Shown here in pieces: positions 35,546 through 44,033 of a stretch of 64,000 nucleotides of DNA. Where the stretch lies: the NCBI RefSeq assembly GCF_017313275.1, contig NZ_JAFLNM010000002.1, forward strand, positions 356,357-420,356. Direction: 5' to 3'. The first letter of the stretch is position 1, and every line of letters begins with the position of its first letter. A model generated the notes under the pieces. The model was not told the origin of the DNA, did no database searches, and saw only the letters and a program-made list of their open reading frames with translations. Source of the stretch: Flagellimonas profundi. Lineage in GTDB: Bacteria; Bacteroidota; Bacteroidia; Flavobacteriales; Flavobacteriaceae. Made by a program: the position numbers and the translations under genes.

Positions 35546-35881
35546 TTACATGGAAAGCTTGTCGTACTTGTTCATCATCTGCACACCATGTACCAAGGTA
35601 GCCCCGCTTTCTATGGCGGCTCCCGCATGTACAGCTTCCATCATTTCTTCTTTGGTGATTCCCCGTTGTAGCCCATCTTTGGTGTAGGCATCAATACAAT
35701 ATGGGCATTTTACCACGTGCGATACCGCTAGGGCAATCAAAGATTTTTCACGAGCACTCAACGCCCCCTCTTCAAACACCTTTCCGTAGTAGTCAAAAAA
35801 CTTATTGCCCAATTCTTCGCTCCATTCGGTAATCTTTCCAAACTTTCTTAAATCTGCTGGGTCGTAATATGATTTGGCCAT
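35546..35881 (-). CDS. Arsenosugar biosynthesis-associated peroxidase-like protein (AhpD/CMD family)
   Basis: A 111-aa carboxymuconolactone decarboxylase-fold protein. The AhpD-type redox pair is in VVKCPYCIDAYTK (Cys-x-x-Cys followed by His-less ID), with ALAVSHVVKCPYC and GAAIESGATLVHG around it. This short version is regularly encoded next to arsS. Likely cotranscribed as the first gene of a two-gene unit, with a possible role in thiol or arsenic redox chemistry (inferred). Confidence 0.88.
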   Translation of the reverse strand: MAKSYYDPADLRKFGKITEWSEELGNKFFDYYGKVFEEGALSAREKSLIALAVSHVVKCPYCIDAYTKDGLQRGITKEEMMEAVHAGAAIESGATLVHGVQMMNKYDKLSM

Positions 35882-36087
35882 GTTTCTTTATTTAATGTTC
35901 TTACTAAACATACAACAAATATCACTATTCATTTTGGTCGTAAGCCCATCTTAAATATTACAATTTCTTATGATTAAGTATACATTTACCCATAAAGCTT
36001 TTGCCTAGATTTGGAAATCAGTTGTTTACAAGATGATGAAAAGAAATTAAATTAGGATTGTATCCATAAAGAAATCCATCAATAGGT

Positions 36088-36095
36088 TACATTTG
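36088..36095 (+). promoter_or_regulatory. Candidate Bacteroidota -7 element for the patatin gene
   Basis: TACATTTG matches TAnnTTTG and ends 20 bases before the ATG at 36116. No clear -33 partner. The rest of the 234-base divergent gap (35882-36115) is AT-rich, with nothing else that I can name. Confidence 0.35.
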
Positions 36096-36115
36096 CTCCA
36101 ATAGAAACAATAAAA

Positions 36116-36889
36116 ATGCTCGAAAACAAATCTATAGGCCTGGTTCTTTCTGGTGGAGGTGTTCGTGGAATGGCGCACATTGGTCTGATCAAAGCCATGC
36201 GTGAACATGATCTCGAAGCCAACGTAGTGGCCGGCACAAGTATTGGTGCGTTGGTAGGCGCCCTTTACGCCAATAAGAACTCGGTGGATGACATGCTTAA
36301 TTTTTTTAAAGAGACCCCATTGTTCCAATACAGTTTCTTTACCATTAACAAAGCAGGTTTTATTGATACGGAAAGATACGCGAGCATTTTTGAGAAGTTT
36401 TTCCCGGAAAATACGTTTGAAAGCTTAGAAAAGCCTTTATATGTAGTGGCCACCGATTTGCTGAGTGGCAAGGAAAAGGTATTCAACAAAGGTCAACTCA
36501 TTAAACCTCTTTTGGCTTCGGCGGCCCTTCCTCCTGTTTTCAGTCCGGTGGATATTGATGGCATTCTTTATTCCGATGGTGGAATCATGAACAATTTTCC
36601 AAAGGAATATGTGGAGGATAAAACAGAATTCATAATTGGAAGCAATGTGGCCATTACCACGCCGGTACAAAAGAAAGATTTAAGCAATTCCTTTAGGCTC
36701 ACGGCAAGAGTGACCAATTTGATGATACATGCATCCAATAGCGAAAAATTGCACCAATGCGACTTTTTTATCGAACCAAAGGAATTGGAGCAAATTGGGG
36801 TGCTTGATAAAAAAGGTATTGAAAATGCCTTTACTATTGGCTATGAACATGGCAGTAAGGCCCTGGAAAAAATGTTTTCCCGGACCTAG
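36116..36889 (+). CDS. Patatin-like phospholipase family protein (RssA-like)
   Basis: A 257-aa serine lipid hydrolase. The oxyanion hole GGGVRGMAHIG is at about residue 12, the nucleophile elbow GTSIGALVG follows near residue 40, and the catalytic Asp is in SDGGIMNNFP near residue 155, so the Ser-Asp dyad is complete. No signal peptide; cytoplasmic or membrane-associated. Substrate unknown. Single-gene unit, convergent with the flavoprotein gene. Confidence 0.9.
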   Translation: MLENKSIGLVLSGGGVRGMAHIGLIKAMREHDLEANVVAGTSIGALVGALYANKNSVDDMLNFFKETPLFQYSFFTINKAGFIDTERYASIFEKFFPENTFESLEKPLYVVATDLLSGKEKVFNKGQLIKPLLASAALPPVFSPVDIDGILYSDGGIMNNFPKEYVEDKTEFIIGSNVAITTPVQKKDLSNSFRLTARVTNLMIHASNSEKLHQCDFFIEPKELEQIGVLDKKGIENAFTIGYEHGSKALEKMFSRT

Positions 36890-36898
36890 CCCATTATG

Positions 36899-37945
36899 CT
36901 ATACATCGTCGTAGTTTACTGTAATTTTGGGAGTTAACGGATGTGACTGACATGTCAATACAAAACCTTCCTCAATCTCACTATCGGTAAGAATCTGGTT
37001 TTTCACCATTTCCGCTTTACCTTCGGTCAGGCGGGCAATACAACTACTGCAAACACCACCTTGGCAAGAATATGGAGCATCAATATCCTGTTTTAGGACG
37101 GCGTCGAGCACTAACTCTTTTTTGTCCATCACCAAGGTATAGGTCTCATCATCCAAAATTACCGTTACTTGGGTTTTGCCTTCTAGGTTTTCTGCAAGTT
37201 CATCTTCGGTGTCTTCACTGGTAAAAAGCTCAAAATGAATTTTCCCTTGATCAATACCGTTCTCTTTTAAGGTGTCGGTTACCTGATGGATCATATCCTC
37301 GGGTCCACACAGGTAAAAATCATCGAATTTGGTTTTCTTGAATTTGTTTTTGAGCACAAAGTTTACAGTGGATTTTTCGATACGACCGAATAGGGCATCA
37401 TCCTCATTGGACCTACTGTATACGTATTGTACAAAAAAGCGATCACCGTATTGTTCTTTCAGGGCTTGTATCTCTTTGAAATACATGGTCTCTTCCGGTG
37501 ATTGGTTTCCAAAGACAAGCACGAAAGAATTTTTTCGATGGCTTTCCAAAACCGTTTGGGCAATGCTCATAATCGGGGTAATACCGCTCCCTGCAGCAAA
37601 CGCAGCAATTTTTCTCCGTTTTGAAGCCTCAAAAACAAAACGTCCTTCCGGGGGCATTACCTGTATGGTATCTCCTGCTTTTAAATGCTCGTTGGCATAT
37701 ACGGAAAATGTTCCACCCTCCATTTTTTTGATGCCCACCGTTAATTTCCCAGATGAGGGAGGAGAGGAAATCGAGTAGGCCCTTCGAAGTTCCTTTCCGT
37801 CCAATTCGTGTTTCAGGGTAATATATTGCCCCGCCTTGAAACGGTAAACATCTTTTAGGTTTTCTGGAATATCAAAAGTGAGTGCCACGGCATTTGGAGT
37901 TAATTGCTCTACCGCGGATATTTTTAAAGCATGGGATTCGCTCAT
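36899..37945 (-). CDS. Ferredoxin-NADP reductase-like flavoprotein with C-terminal 2Fe-2S domain (PaaE-like)
   Basis: A 348-aa three-domain oxidoreductase: an FAD-binding domain (RAYSISSPPSSG), an NAD(P)-binding domain (FAAGSGITPIMS, VFGNQSPEETMYF, CGPEDMIHQV) and a C-terminal plant-type ferredoxin domain with cluster ligands in YSCQGGVCSSCIARL and the later Cys of VLTCQSHP. The layout matches PaaE/HmpX-type electron-transfer components of oxygenases. The phenylacetate genes themselves are absent here, so the partner oxygenase is unknown. The ATG of MSESHALKI (37945) is preferred to one 6 codons upstream. Confidence 0.9.
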   Translation of the reverse strand: MSESHALKISAVEQLTPNAVALTFDIPENLKDVYRFKAGQYITLKHELDGKELRRAYSISSPPSSGKLTVGIKKMEGGTFSVYANEHLKAGDTIQVMPPEGRFVFEASKRRKIAAFAAGSGITPIMSIAQTVLESHRKNSFVLVFGNQSPEETMYFKEIQALKEQYGDRFFVQYVYSRSNEDDALFGRIEKSTVNFVLKNKFKKTKFDDFYLCGPEDMIHQVTDTLKENGIDQGKIHFELFTSEDTEDELAENLEGKTQVTVILDDETYTLVMDKKELVLDAVLKQDIDAPYSCQGGVCSSCIARLTEGKAEMVKNQILTDSEIEEGFVLTCQSHPLTPKITVNYDDV

Positions 37946-38062
37946 GAAAATTTTTTTGTGCAAAATTAAGCATTACGCGCTTTTTGAACAGCTATTTTTA
38001 GAAAAAGCGTTTCTTTATGTAACAAATCCAATAATTTGGATACCAACAAAAAAACACCAACC

Positions 38063-39532
38063 ATGCTCAAACATTTTATTGGACTCCAATGGAAGTCGTT
38101 TTTTAGGTCGGCGACTTTTAAAACAGAAATCTGGTTTAAAATATTGATGGCCTTGGGTGCCCTTTATTTTATTGTGGTTTTCTTGGCAATGGGTGTAGGG
38201 GCCTATTTTATTATTGAGGATATGGAAATTGGCGATCCCTTGCGCGTGGTCAACCAGTTTATGATTTATTATCTGGCCTTCGACCTTGTTTTTAGGTACA
38301 TGTTGCAAAAAATGCCCGTGACCAACATTAAACCCTTGCTGTACCTGCCTATCAATAAAAACAAAGTGGTGAACTTTTCGCTGGGAAAGACAGTCATCTC
38401 ATTCTTCAACATTGCCCATGCGTTCTTCTTTGTGCCTTTTAGCATTGTTTTGCTCATACAGGGCTATCCGCCCGCGCAGGTGATTGGCTGGCATTTAGCT
38501 TTGATGGCGATATTTTACTGTAACAACTTCATAAACGTTATGGTAAATAACCAAAACACCGTTTTTTACGTGTTGGCTGTATTGTTTATTGTGGCTGGAG
38601 CATCACAGTATTACCAATGGTTCGATATTACCGCGCACACCCAACCAATTTTTGATTTTTTCTACGATATCCCGTGGACGGCCATTATTCCATGGGCGGT
38701 TTTGGTAGGATTGTACTATGGTGCTTTCGCCTACTTTAAAAAACATATGTATTTGGATGGTGGTCTGGCCAAGAAACAGACCGAAGCCAAGACCGAAAAC
38801 CTGGAATGGTTGGATCGTTTTGGCAATTTGGGAACTTTCTTGAAGAACGACATCAAACTTATTAAGCGAAACAAAAGATCACGTTCCGCGGTAATTGCAG
38901 GGGCCTTTTTCATTTTTTACGGACTACTCTTTTTTACGGGGGCCTTGGAGGTGTATGATGGACCCTTTTGGAAAATCTTTGCAGGGATATTCGTCACCGG
39001 AGGGTTCCTCTTCAGTTTTGGACAGTACGTGCCCAGTTGGGACAGCAGCTACTACCCTTTGATGATGAGCCAGAACATCAAGTATCGCGAGTACCTATCA
39101 TCAAAATGGTATTTGGTAATTATTGCGACCATTATTTCCACCATTTTGGCCACTTTCTATATCTACTTTGGTTGGGAGGCCTATGCAGCCGTTTTGGTCG
39201 GAGCTATTTATAATATAGGAATCAATAGTTATTTGGTGCTTTGGGGCGGAGCCTATGTTAAAACACCGATAGACCTTACATCCAACAAAAAGGCATTTGG
39301 CGACAAGCAGGCCTTTAATGCCAAAACACTGTTGCTCACTTTGCCAAAATTGGTGTTGCCCATTGGAATATATGCAATTGGTCATTTTTTGATCAACCCC
39401 ATGGCCGGATACATATTTGTGGCCGTTTTTGGCATCCTTGGATTCGCTTTCAAGAACAAGGTGTTCACCATGATCGAGGGCATCTACAAAAAAGAGAAAT
39501 ACAAAACACTACAAGCATACAAACAGAAATAA
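38063..39532 (+). CDS. DUF5687 family ABC-transporter membrane protein
   Basis: A 489-aa membrane protein with about 12 transmembrane helices in two clusters separated by a hydrophilic region at about 225-275. The start LKHFIGLQWKSFFRSATFKTEIWFKIL and later DIKLIKRNKRSRSAV and FGQYVPSWDSSYYPLMMSQN are features of DUF5687, an ABC-2-like permease group of Bacteroidota. The ATP-binding protein gene starts 21 bases downstream, so the pair forms an ABC exporter; the substrate is unknown. The ATG at 38063 is used rather than an in-frame TTG at 38036. Confidence 0.82.
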   Translation: MLKHFIGLQWKSFFRSATFKTEIWFKILMALGALYFIVVFLAMGVGAYFIIEDMEIGDPLRVVNQFMIYYLAFDLVFRYMLQKMPVTNIKPLLYLPINKNKVVNFSLGKTVISFFNIAHAFFFVPFSIVLLIQGYPPAQVIGWHLALMAIFYCNNFINVMVNNQNTVFYVLAVLFIVAGASQYYQWFDITAHTQPIFDFFYDIPWTAIIPWAVLVGLYYGAFAYFKKHMYLDGGLAKKQTEAKTENLEWLDRFGNLGTFLKNDIKLIKRNKRSRSAVIAGAFFIFYGLLFFTGALEVYDGPFWKIFAGIFVTGGFLFSFGQYVPSWDSSYYPLMMSQNIKYREYLSSKWYLVIIATIISTILATFYIYFGWEAYAAVLVGAIYNIGINSYLVLWGGAYVKTPIDLTSNKKAFGDKQAFNAKTLLLTLPKLVLPIGIYAIGHFLINPMAGYIFVAVFGILGFAFKNKVFTMIEGIYKKEKYKTLQAYKQK

Positions 39533-39553
39533 CACACCATTAATAAAAAATAC

Positions 39554-40249
39554 ATGATCACAGTTCATAATTTAACCAAGACGTACGGAGAACAAACCGT
39601 TTTGAACATTGACCACCTGGAGATTCCCAAAGGACAGAGCTTTGGATTGGTGGGGAACAACGGAGCTGGAAAAACAACCCTTTTCAGTTTGTTGCTGGAT
39701 TTGATACAGCCTTCGTCTGGGTACATCATCAACAAGGATGTACAAGTGGACCAAAGCGAGGATTGGAAACCCTTTACCTCCGCATTTATTGATGAAACCT
39801 TTTTGATAGGCTACCTCACCCCCGAAGAATACTTCTACTTTATTGGGGAACTGCGCGGCAGGAACAAAGCCGATGTGGATGCCCTGTTGTCCAATTTCGG
39901 GGATTTCTTCCATGGGGAAATATTGGGTCAGAAAAAGTATTTGAGGGACCTTTCCAAAGGAAACCAAAAGAAAGTCGGTATTGTGGCCAGCTTTATCGGC
40001 AACCCCGAAGTGGTGATTTTGGATGAACCATTTGCCAATTTGGACCCGACCACCCAAATTCGATTAAAGGGAATCATCAAGGATTTGGCCGCCAAAGAAG
40101 GGGTTACGGTTTTGGTTTCCAGTCACGATTTGATTCATGTTACCGAAGTCTGCGAACGTATTGTAGTGCTCAACAAAGGTGAAATTGTAAAGGATATTCA
40201 CACCTCTGCGGAAACGATGAAGGAACTGGAAGCTTTCTTTGCTGGTTGA
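39554..40249 (+). CDS. ABC transporter ATP-binding protein
   Basis: A 231-aa nucleotide-binding domain: Walker A GNNGAGKTTL, ABC signature DLSKGNQKKVGI, Walker B VVILDEPFANLDP and the H-loop SSHDLIHV. Single-domain, cytoplasmic; partners with the DUF5687 permease immediately upstream. Substrate unknown. Motifs are complete, so it should hydrolyse ATP. Confidence 0.94.
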   Translation: MITVHNLTKTYGEQTVLNIDHLEIPKGQSFGLVGNNGAGKTTLFSLLLDLIQPSSGYIINKDVQVDQSEDWKPFTSAFIDETFLIGYLTPEEYFYFIGELRGRNKADVDALLSNFGDFFHGEILGQKKYLRDLSKGNQKKVGIVASFIGNPEVVILDEPFANLDPTTQIRLKGIIKDLAAKEGVTVLVSSHDLIHVTEVCERIVVLNKGEIVKDIHTSAETMKELEAFFAG

Positions 40250-40349
40250 TGTTTGAAAAGCATCGTTAAAAATTCTTGCATTTTATCGATAAGCCTTATA
40301 ATAATCCGCTCATTTTTGAGTTTAAGGTTACACAAGATTATCGATAATT

Positions 40350-42881
40350 TTGAAGCTTCATCACAAATTTTTAGGCGCCATGGTTTTGGGAGGGCTTGTA
40401 TTCAACGCATGTTCTACCCAAAAAGACAAGTTCATCAACCGAAATTGGCACGCACTCAATACCGAGTACAACACCTTGTACAACGGTAATCTCGCTTTTG
40501 AAAAAGGATTGGAAGAAATCAATGCCAATTATCGTGACGATTATTGGGAAATCCTTCCCGTAGAGCGCCTTAAGGTCACCGATGAGGTAAAACTCGACTC
40601 GGAGGACAACAACCCCAACTTTCTTATTGCTGAGGAAAAGGCCACCAAGGCCATCCAAAAGCATAGCATGGACATTAAGGACGAGGAACGGAACCCACAA
40701 ATAGATGAAGCGTTCCTCTTGCTCGGGAAGTCCCGTTATTTTGATCAACGCTACATTCCGGCTTTGGAGTCCTTCAATTATATTTTGAGAAAGTACAGCA
40801 AGAGCGACAAGTTGAACGAAGCTACTATTTGGAGGGAAAAAACCAATATGCGGTTGGACAATCCTGAGGTGGCCATCAAAAACCTGAAGCGCCTGTTCAA
40901 GTATGAAGCACTAAAAGATCAGGAATATGCCGATGCCAATGCAGTTTTGGCCCAATGCTACATCAACCTCAATGTCCCCGATACCGCCATTCAAAAACTG
41001 AAAATATCCCAGGCCTACACCAAAAAAAATCCCGAAAAGGGAAGATATTTGTTCATTATTGGGCAGTTGTACGATCAATTGGGCCATAAGGATAGTGCCA
41101 ACTATGCCTACAATAAGGTCATCGAGCTCAACCGCAAATCACCACGGGTGTACATGATCAATGCACATCTAAAAAAAATCCAGAACACGGAACTTACCGA
41201 GGGCAATAGGGAAGAAATGTTGGAATACCTTACCGACTTGGAAGAGAACAGGGAAAATAGGCCCTTCTTGGACAAAATCTATCGGCAAGTAGCACAATAT
41301 CATATGGCCTACGAGGAAGATAGTTTGGCCTTGGCCTATTACAACAAATCAATTCAGACGACGCAGGGCGAACGCAAATTGTTCGCTTTGAACTATCAGA
41401 GTTTGGCCGATTATTATTTTGATGAGGATGAATATCGAATTGCGGGGTCCTACTACGATAGCACTTTGACCAATCTGAACGAGAACACCAGAAAGCATCG
41501 AGATATCAAAAAGAAACTGGACAACCTCGAGGATGTCATCAAATACGAGGATATCGTCCAGCACGCCGACAGTGTGATTACGCTGTACCAAATGCCCGTT
41601 ACAGAGCGTAGGGCTTATTTTGAGGATTATATCGCCGAGTTGAAGCGTAAAGAAGAAGCGGAGGTAGAGAAACAATTGGAACGTACCAATGCCGGTTTTG
41701 CCACTTTTGCCAGCAGCAAGGGAGGAAAGGAAAACCAAGGCAAATTCTATTTTTACAACATTACAAGTCTAGGACAAGGAAGAAACGGTTTTAGAACCAG
41801 ATGGGGCACAAGAACGTTGGAGGATGATTGGCGTTGGAGCAACAAGTCCAAAACGTTGGTCTCTGAGGCCACAGGGGAGGAAATTGCAGCTAATGATGAG
41901 GTTTTGACCGAAGATCAAAAATATTCAGTTGACTATTATTTGGAACAGATTCCAACCGATGTGGCCGTTATTGATAGTTTAAAGGGCGAACGGAATTTTG
42001 CCAATTATCAATTGGGATTGATCTACAAGGAGAAATTCAAGGACAATATGTTGGCGGCAGCAAAATTGGAGCGCGTACTTTCCTCCAACCCTGAAGAGCG
42101 GCTGATCCTTCCATCAAAATACAACTTGTACAAGATTTACGAGGAAACGGGTAGCCCTTTGGAGATGGACATGAAACAGAATATCATTACCAATCACCCC
42201 GATACCCGCTATGCCGAAATTTTATTGAATCCGCAAGCCGTACTGGATGGAAACACCGATAGTCCAGAAGCTAGGTATGCGGCACTGTTCAAACAATATC
42301 GCCAGCAAGAGTTTTTAAAGGTGATCACACAATCAGAAGAGTACATCAACAAGTTTACTGGAGACCCCATTGTTCCTAAGTTCGAGATGTTGAAAGCCAA
42401 TGCCATTGGTCGTTTGCAAGGATTTGAACCTTTTAAGGAAGCCTTGAACTATGTTGCCTTGACCTATCCGAACAATCCCGAAGGAAAGAAAGCGGAACAA
42501 ATGGTCGAGGAACAGCTGCCTAAATTGGAAACCAAGGAGTTTTCTCCCGAAACGGGCGCTACCGGCACAAAGAATTGGAAGGTGGTGTTTCCTTTCAAGA
42601 TCCGAAACGATGATACTGCCACTAAACTCGAGATGCGTTTGAAGGAAGTGATCAAGGAACTGCATTACGATAATTTAGTTTCCAAGGACATATATAACCT
42701 AGAGGATGAATTTGTGGTTGTGCACGGTTTTCCTTCCAAGGACTTTGCCCTTGGCTTTGCCGAGCTTATAAAAAACAATAGGGACTACCTTATTAAAGAT
42801 GAGAATTTTGTAGTTTTATCGGATAATTACAAAATCATACAGGTCCATAAGAATTTAGAATCATACAAAGCGCAATTTTAA
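40350..42881 (+). CDS. sprE: Type IX secretion/gliding motility TPR lipoprotein PorW/SprE
   Basis: An 843-aa periplasmic lipoprotein. The signal peptide ends VFNAC, followed by STQKDKFINRNWHALNTEYNTLYNGN, the highly conserved beginning of SprE/PorW. Many tetratricopeptide-type helical repeats follow (for example KAIQKHSMDIK, DEAFLLLGKSRYFDQRYIPALESFNYIL). In Flavobacterium johnsoniae SprE is needed for T9SS secretion and gliding. The frame starts with TTG at 40350; the first ATG (40380) would leave a signal sequence without basic residues, so TTG is preferred, although a -7-like TAATTTTG (40345-40352) overlaps it. It follows the ABC genes after 100 bases and precedes a bactofilin gene. Confidence 0.88.
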   Translation: MKLHHKFLGAMVLGGLVFNACSTQKDKFINRNWHALNTEYNTLYNGNLAFEKGLEEINANYRDDYWEILPVERLKVTDEVKLDSEDNNPNFLIAEEKATKAIQKHSMDIKDEERNPQIDEAFLLLGKSRYFDQRYIPALESFNYILRKYSKSDKLNEATIWREKTNMRLDNPEVAIKNLKRLFKYEALKDQEYADANAVLAQCYINLNVPDTAIQKLKISQAYTKKNPEKGRYLFIIGQLYDQLGHKDSANYAYNKVIELNRKSPRVYMINAHLKKIQNTELTEGNREEMLEYLTDLEENRENRPFLDKIYRQVAQYHMAYEEDSLALAYYNKSIQTTQGERKLFALNYQSLADYYFDEDEYRIAGSYYDSTLTNLNENTRKHRDIKKKLDNLEDVIKYEDIVQHADSVITLYQMPVTERRAYFEDYIAELKRKEEAEVEKQLERTNAGFATFASSKGGKENQGKFYFYNITSLGQGRNGFRTRWGTRTLEDDWRWSNKSKTLVSEATGEEIAANDEVLTEDQKYSVDYYLEQIPTDVAVIDSLKGERNFANYQLGLIYKEKFKDNMLAAAKLERVLSSNPEERLILPSKYNLYKIYEETGSPLEMDMKQNIITNHPDTRYAEILLNPQAVLDGNTDSPEARYAALFKQYRQQEFLKVITQSEEYINKFTGDPIVPKFEMLKANAIGRLQGFEPFKEALNYVALTYPNNPEGKKAEQMVEEQLPKLETKEFSPETGATGTKNWKVVFPFKIRNDDTATKLEMRLKEVIKELHYDNLVSKDIYNLEDEFVVVHGFPSKDFALGFAELIKNNRDYLIKDENFVVLSDNYKIIQVHKNLESYKAQF

Positions 42882-42901
42882 CCCCAAAACCCTAGAACAC
42901 A

Positions 42902-43321
42902 ATGTTTTCTGACAACAAAAAACCCCGGCCTATGAATGAATTTGGCGGACAGCCCAATAGAATTGAAAAGAACACGAAGATAAAAGGAGATATTACCTCG
43001 GAAGCCGACTTTAGGATAGACGGTAAATTAGAAGGAAATGTGACCACCTCCGGTAAAGTTGTCATAGGAAAGGATGGCTACATCAACGGAAAGGTAGAAT
43101 GTGTGAATGCTGACATCGAAGGAAGGTTTAATGGAGAATTGATGGTCAAGGACCTACTTTCCCTAAAATCGTCCGCAACTATTGAGGGTACCGTTAGTGT
43201 GGCCAAATTGGCCGTGGAGCCAGGGGCGACCTTCAATGCTGCCTGTACGATGGGCAAAGGTGCTACGTCCACCGCAAAAATGCAGTCCACTAAGAAAGAT
43301 GAGCCAGCAAAAGCCTCCTAA
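42902..43321 (+). CDS. Bactofilin family polymer-forming cytoskeletal protein
   Basis: A 139-aa bactofilin: a short unstructured N-terminus (MFSDNKKPRPMNEFGGQPNRI), a central right-handed beta-helix core at about residues 20-115 with the typical repeats (NTKIKGDITSEADFRIDGKLEGNV, GKVVIGKDGYINGKVECVNADIEGRFNGEL) and a polar C-terminus. Bactofilins self-assemble into nucleotide-independent filaments attached to the inner membrane and influence shape or cell-wall enzymes. Located between sprE and the atp genes; its 3' end overlaps atpZ by 23 bases. Confidence 0.92.
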   Translation: MFSDNKKPRPMNEFGGQPNRIEKNTKIKGDITSEADFRIDGKLEGNVTTSGKVVIGKDGYINGKVECVNADIEGRFNGELMVKDLLSLKSSATIEGTVSVAKLAVEPGATFNAACTMGKGATSTAKMQSTKKDEPAKAS

Positions 43322-43529
43322 AAAATACAACAAAGCAATTAATACAGCCGCCCGTTTGTCTGGTTCCGCCATTCAAATGGGCGTAGTTATTTATTTGGGC
43401 GTTTGGGGCGGTAAATGGCTCGACGGGTATTTTGAGACCGAGAAAGTGTTCTTGCCCATATGCACCATATTGGCCGTTGCGATTTCCATATATTTGGTGA
43501 TTCAACAAGTGAAAAAAATCAACGATTGA
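43299..43529 (+). CDS. atpZ: AtpZ/AtpI-type ATP synthase accessory protein
   Basis: A 76-aa protein: a basic N-terminus (SQQKPPKKYNKAINTAAR), then two transmembrane helices with the family hallmark GVVIYLGVWGGKWLDGYF between them and the C-terminal VIQQVKKIN. AtpZ/AtpI proteins help assemble or stabilise the c-ring and have been linked to ion transport. Real start is the ATG at 43299, inside the bactofilin gene; a longer opening from 43182 is a frame artefact. It ends in TTGA shared with the next start. Confidence 0.85.
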   Translation: MSQQKPPKKYNKAINTAARLSGSAIQMGVVIYLGVWGGKWLDGYFETEKVFLPICTILAVAISIYLVIQQVKKIND

Positions 43530-43915
43530 AATTTAGGTCCAACCCCATTTTTTTTACCTCGTTTTTAACGGTGGGATTATTGATGTTGTTTTTTGCCCAA
43601 TCCCGGATTTTGGAAAACAACGGGCACGACCTATCCTCGCTTCAGGTGGTAAAGAGCTATGTGCTGAACGCCATTATGGCTCTTTCCGTTTTTTTTGCCA
43701 TTTATCTTTTTAGGAATAAATACCGTGATTTATTGGGTTTCTTTTTTTTGGGAGGGAGTCTTTTAAAGTTTTTGCTTTTCTTCATTTTTCTTTACCCAGG
43801 TTTTAATCAAGACGGTTCCTTGGAGCGCTTGGAGTTCCTTGTGTTTTTTGTGCCGTACGGATTTGGCCTGGCACTGGAAACCTTCTTTTTGGTGAAACTG
43901 CTTAATACTGTGTAA
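43526..43915 (+). CDS. DUF6168-like membrane protein of the atp cluster
   Basis: A 129-aa protein with four transmembrane helices (about 10-28, 40-62, 70-92 and 100-124). The only credible start is the TTG at 43526, overlapping the atpZ stop (TTGA), giving MKFRSNPIFFTSFL. I recognise this as the small family called DUF6168 that sits between atpZ and atpB in Flavobacteriia; an AtpI-like role is inferred from size, topology and position. Confidence 0.65.
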   Translation: MKFRSNPIFFTSFLTVGLLMLFFAQSRILENNGHDLSSLQVVKSYVLNAIMALSVFFAIYLFRNKYRDLLGFFFLGGSLLKFLLFFIFLYPGFNQDGSLERLEFLVFFVPYGFGLALETFFLVKLLNTV

Positions 43916-43993
43916 CAAAGGATGGAAATCACTGGAAAAAATCAAAGAAAAAAATAATACTCAAAAAAGCTTTTTTCTTTTGAATGGGGAATG

Positions 43994-44001
43994 TATTTTT
44001 G
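43994..44001 (+). promoter_or_regulatory. Candidate -7 element for the atpBEFHAG genes
   Basis: TATTTTTG (TAnnTTTG) lies 32 bases before the atpB ATG. A perfect 14-base palindrome AAAAAAGCTTTTTT (43963-43976) just upstream could end the bactofilin-atpZ transcript. The -33 box is not clear. Confidence 0.4.
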
Positions 44002-44033
44002 CACCAATTTTTGAGGACCCATAGTTGGATCAT

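Noticed and set aside
40253..40489. 78-codon plus-strand frame between the ABC ATPase gene and sprE
   Set aside because: Most of it overlaps sprE in another frame, and its sequence is not protein-like.
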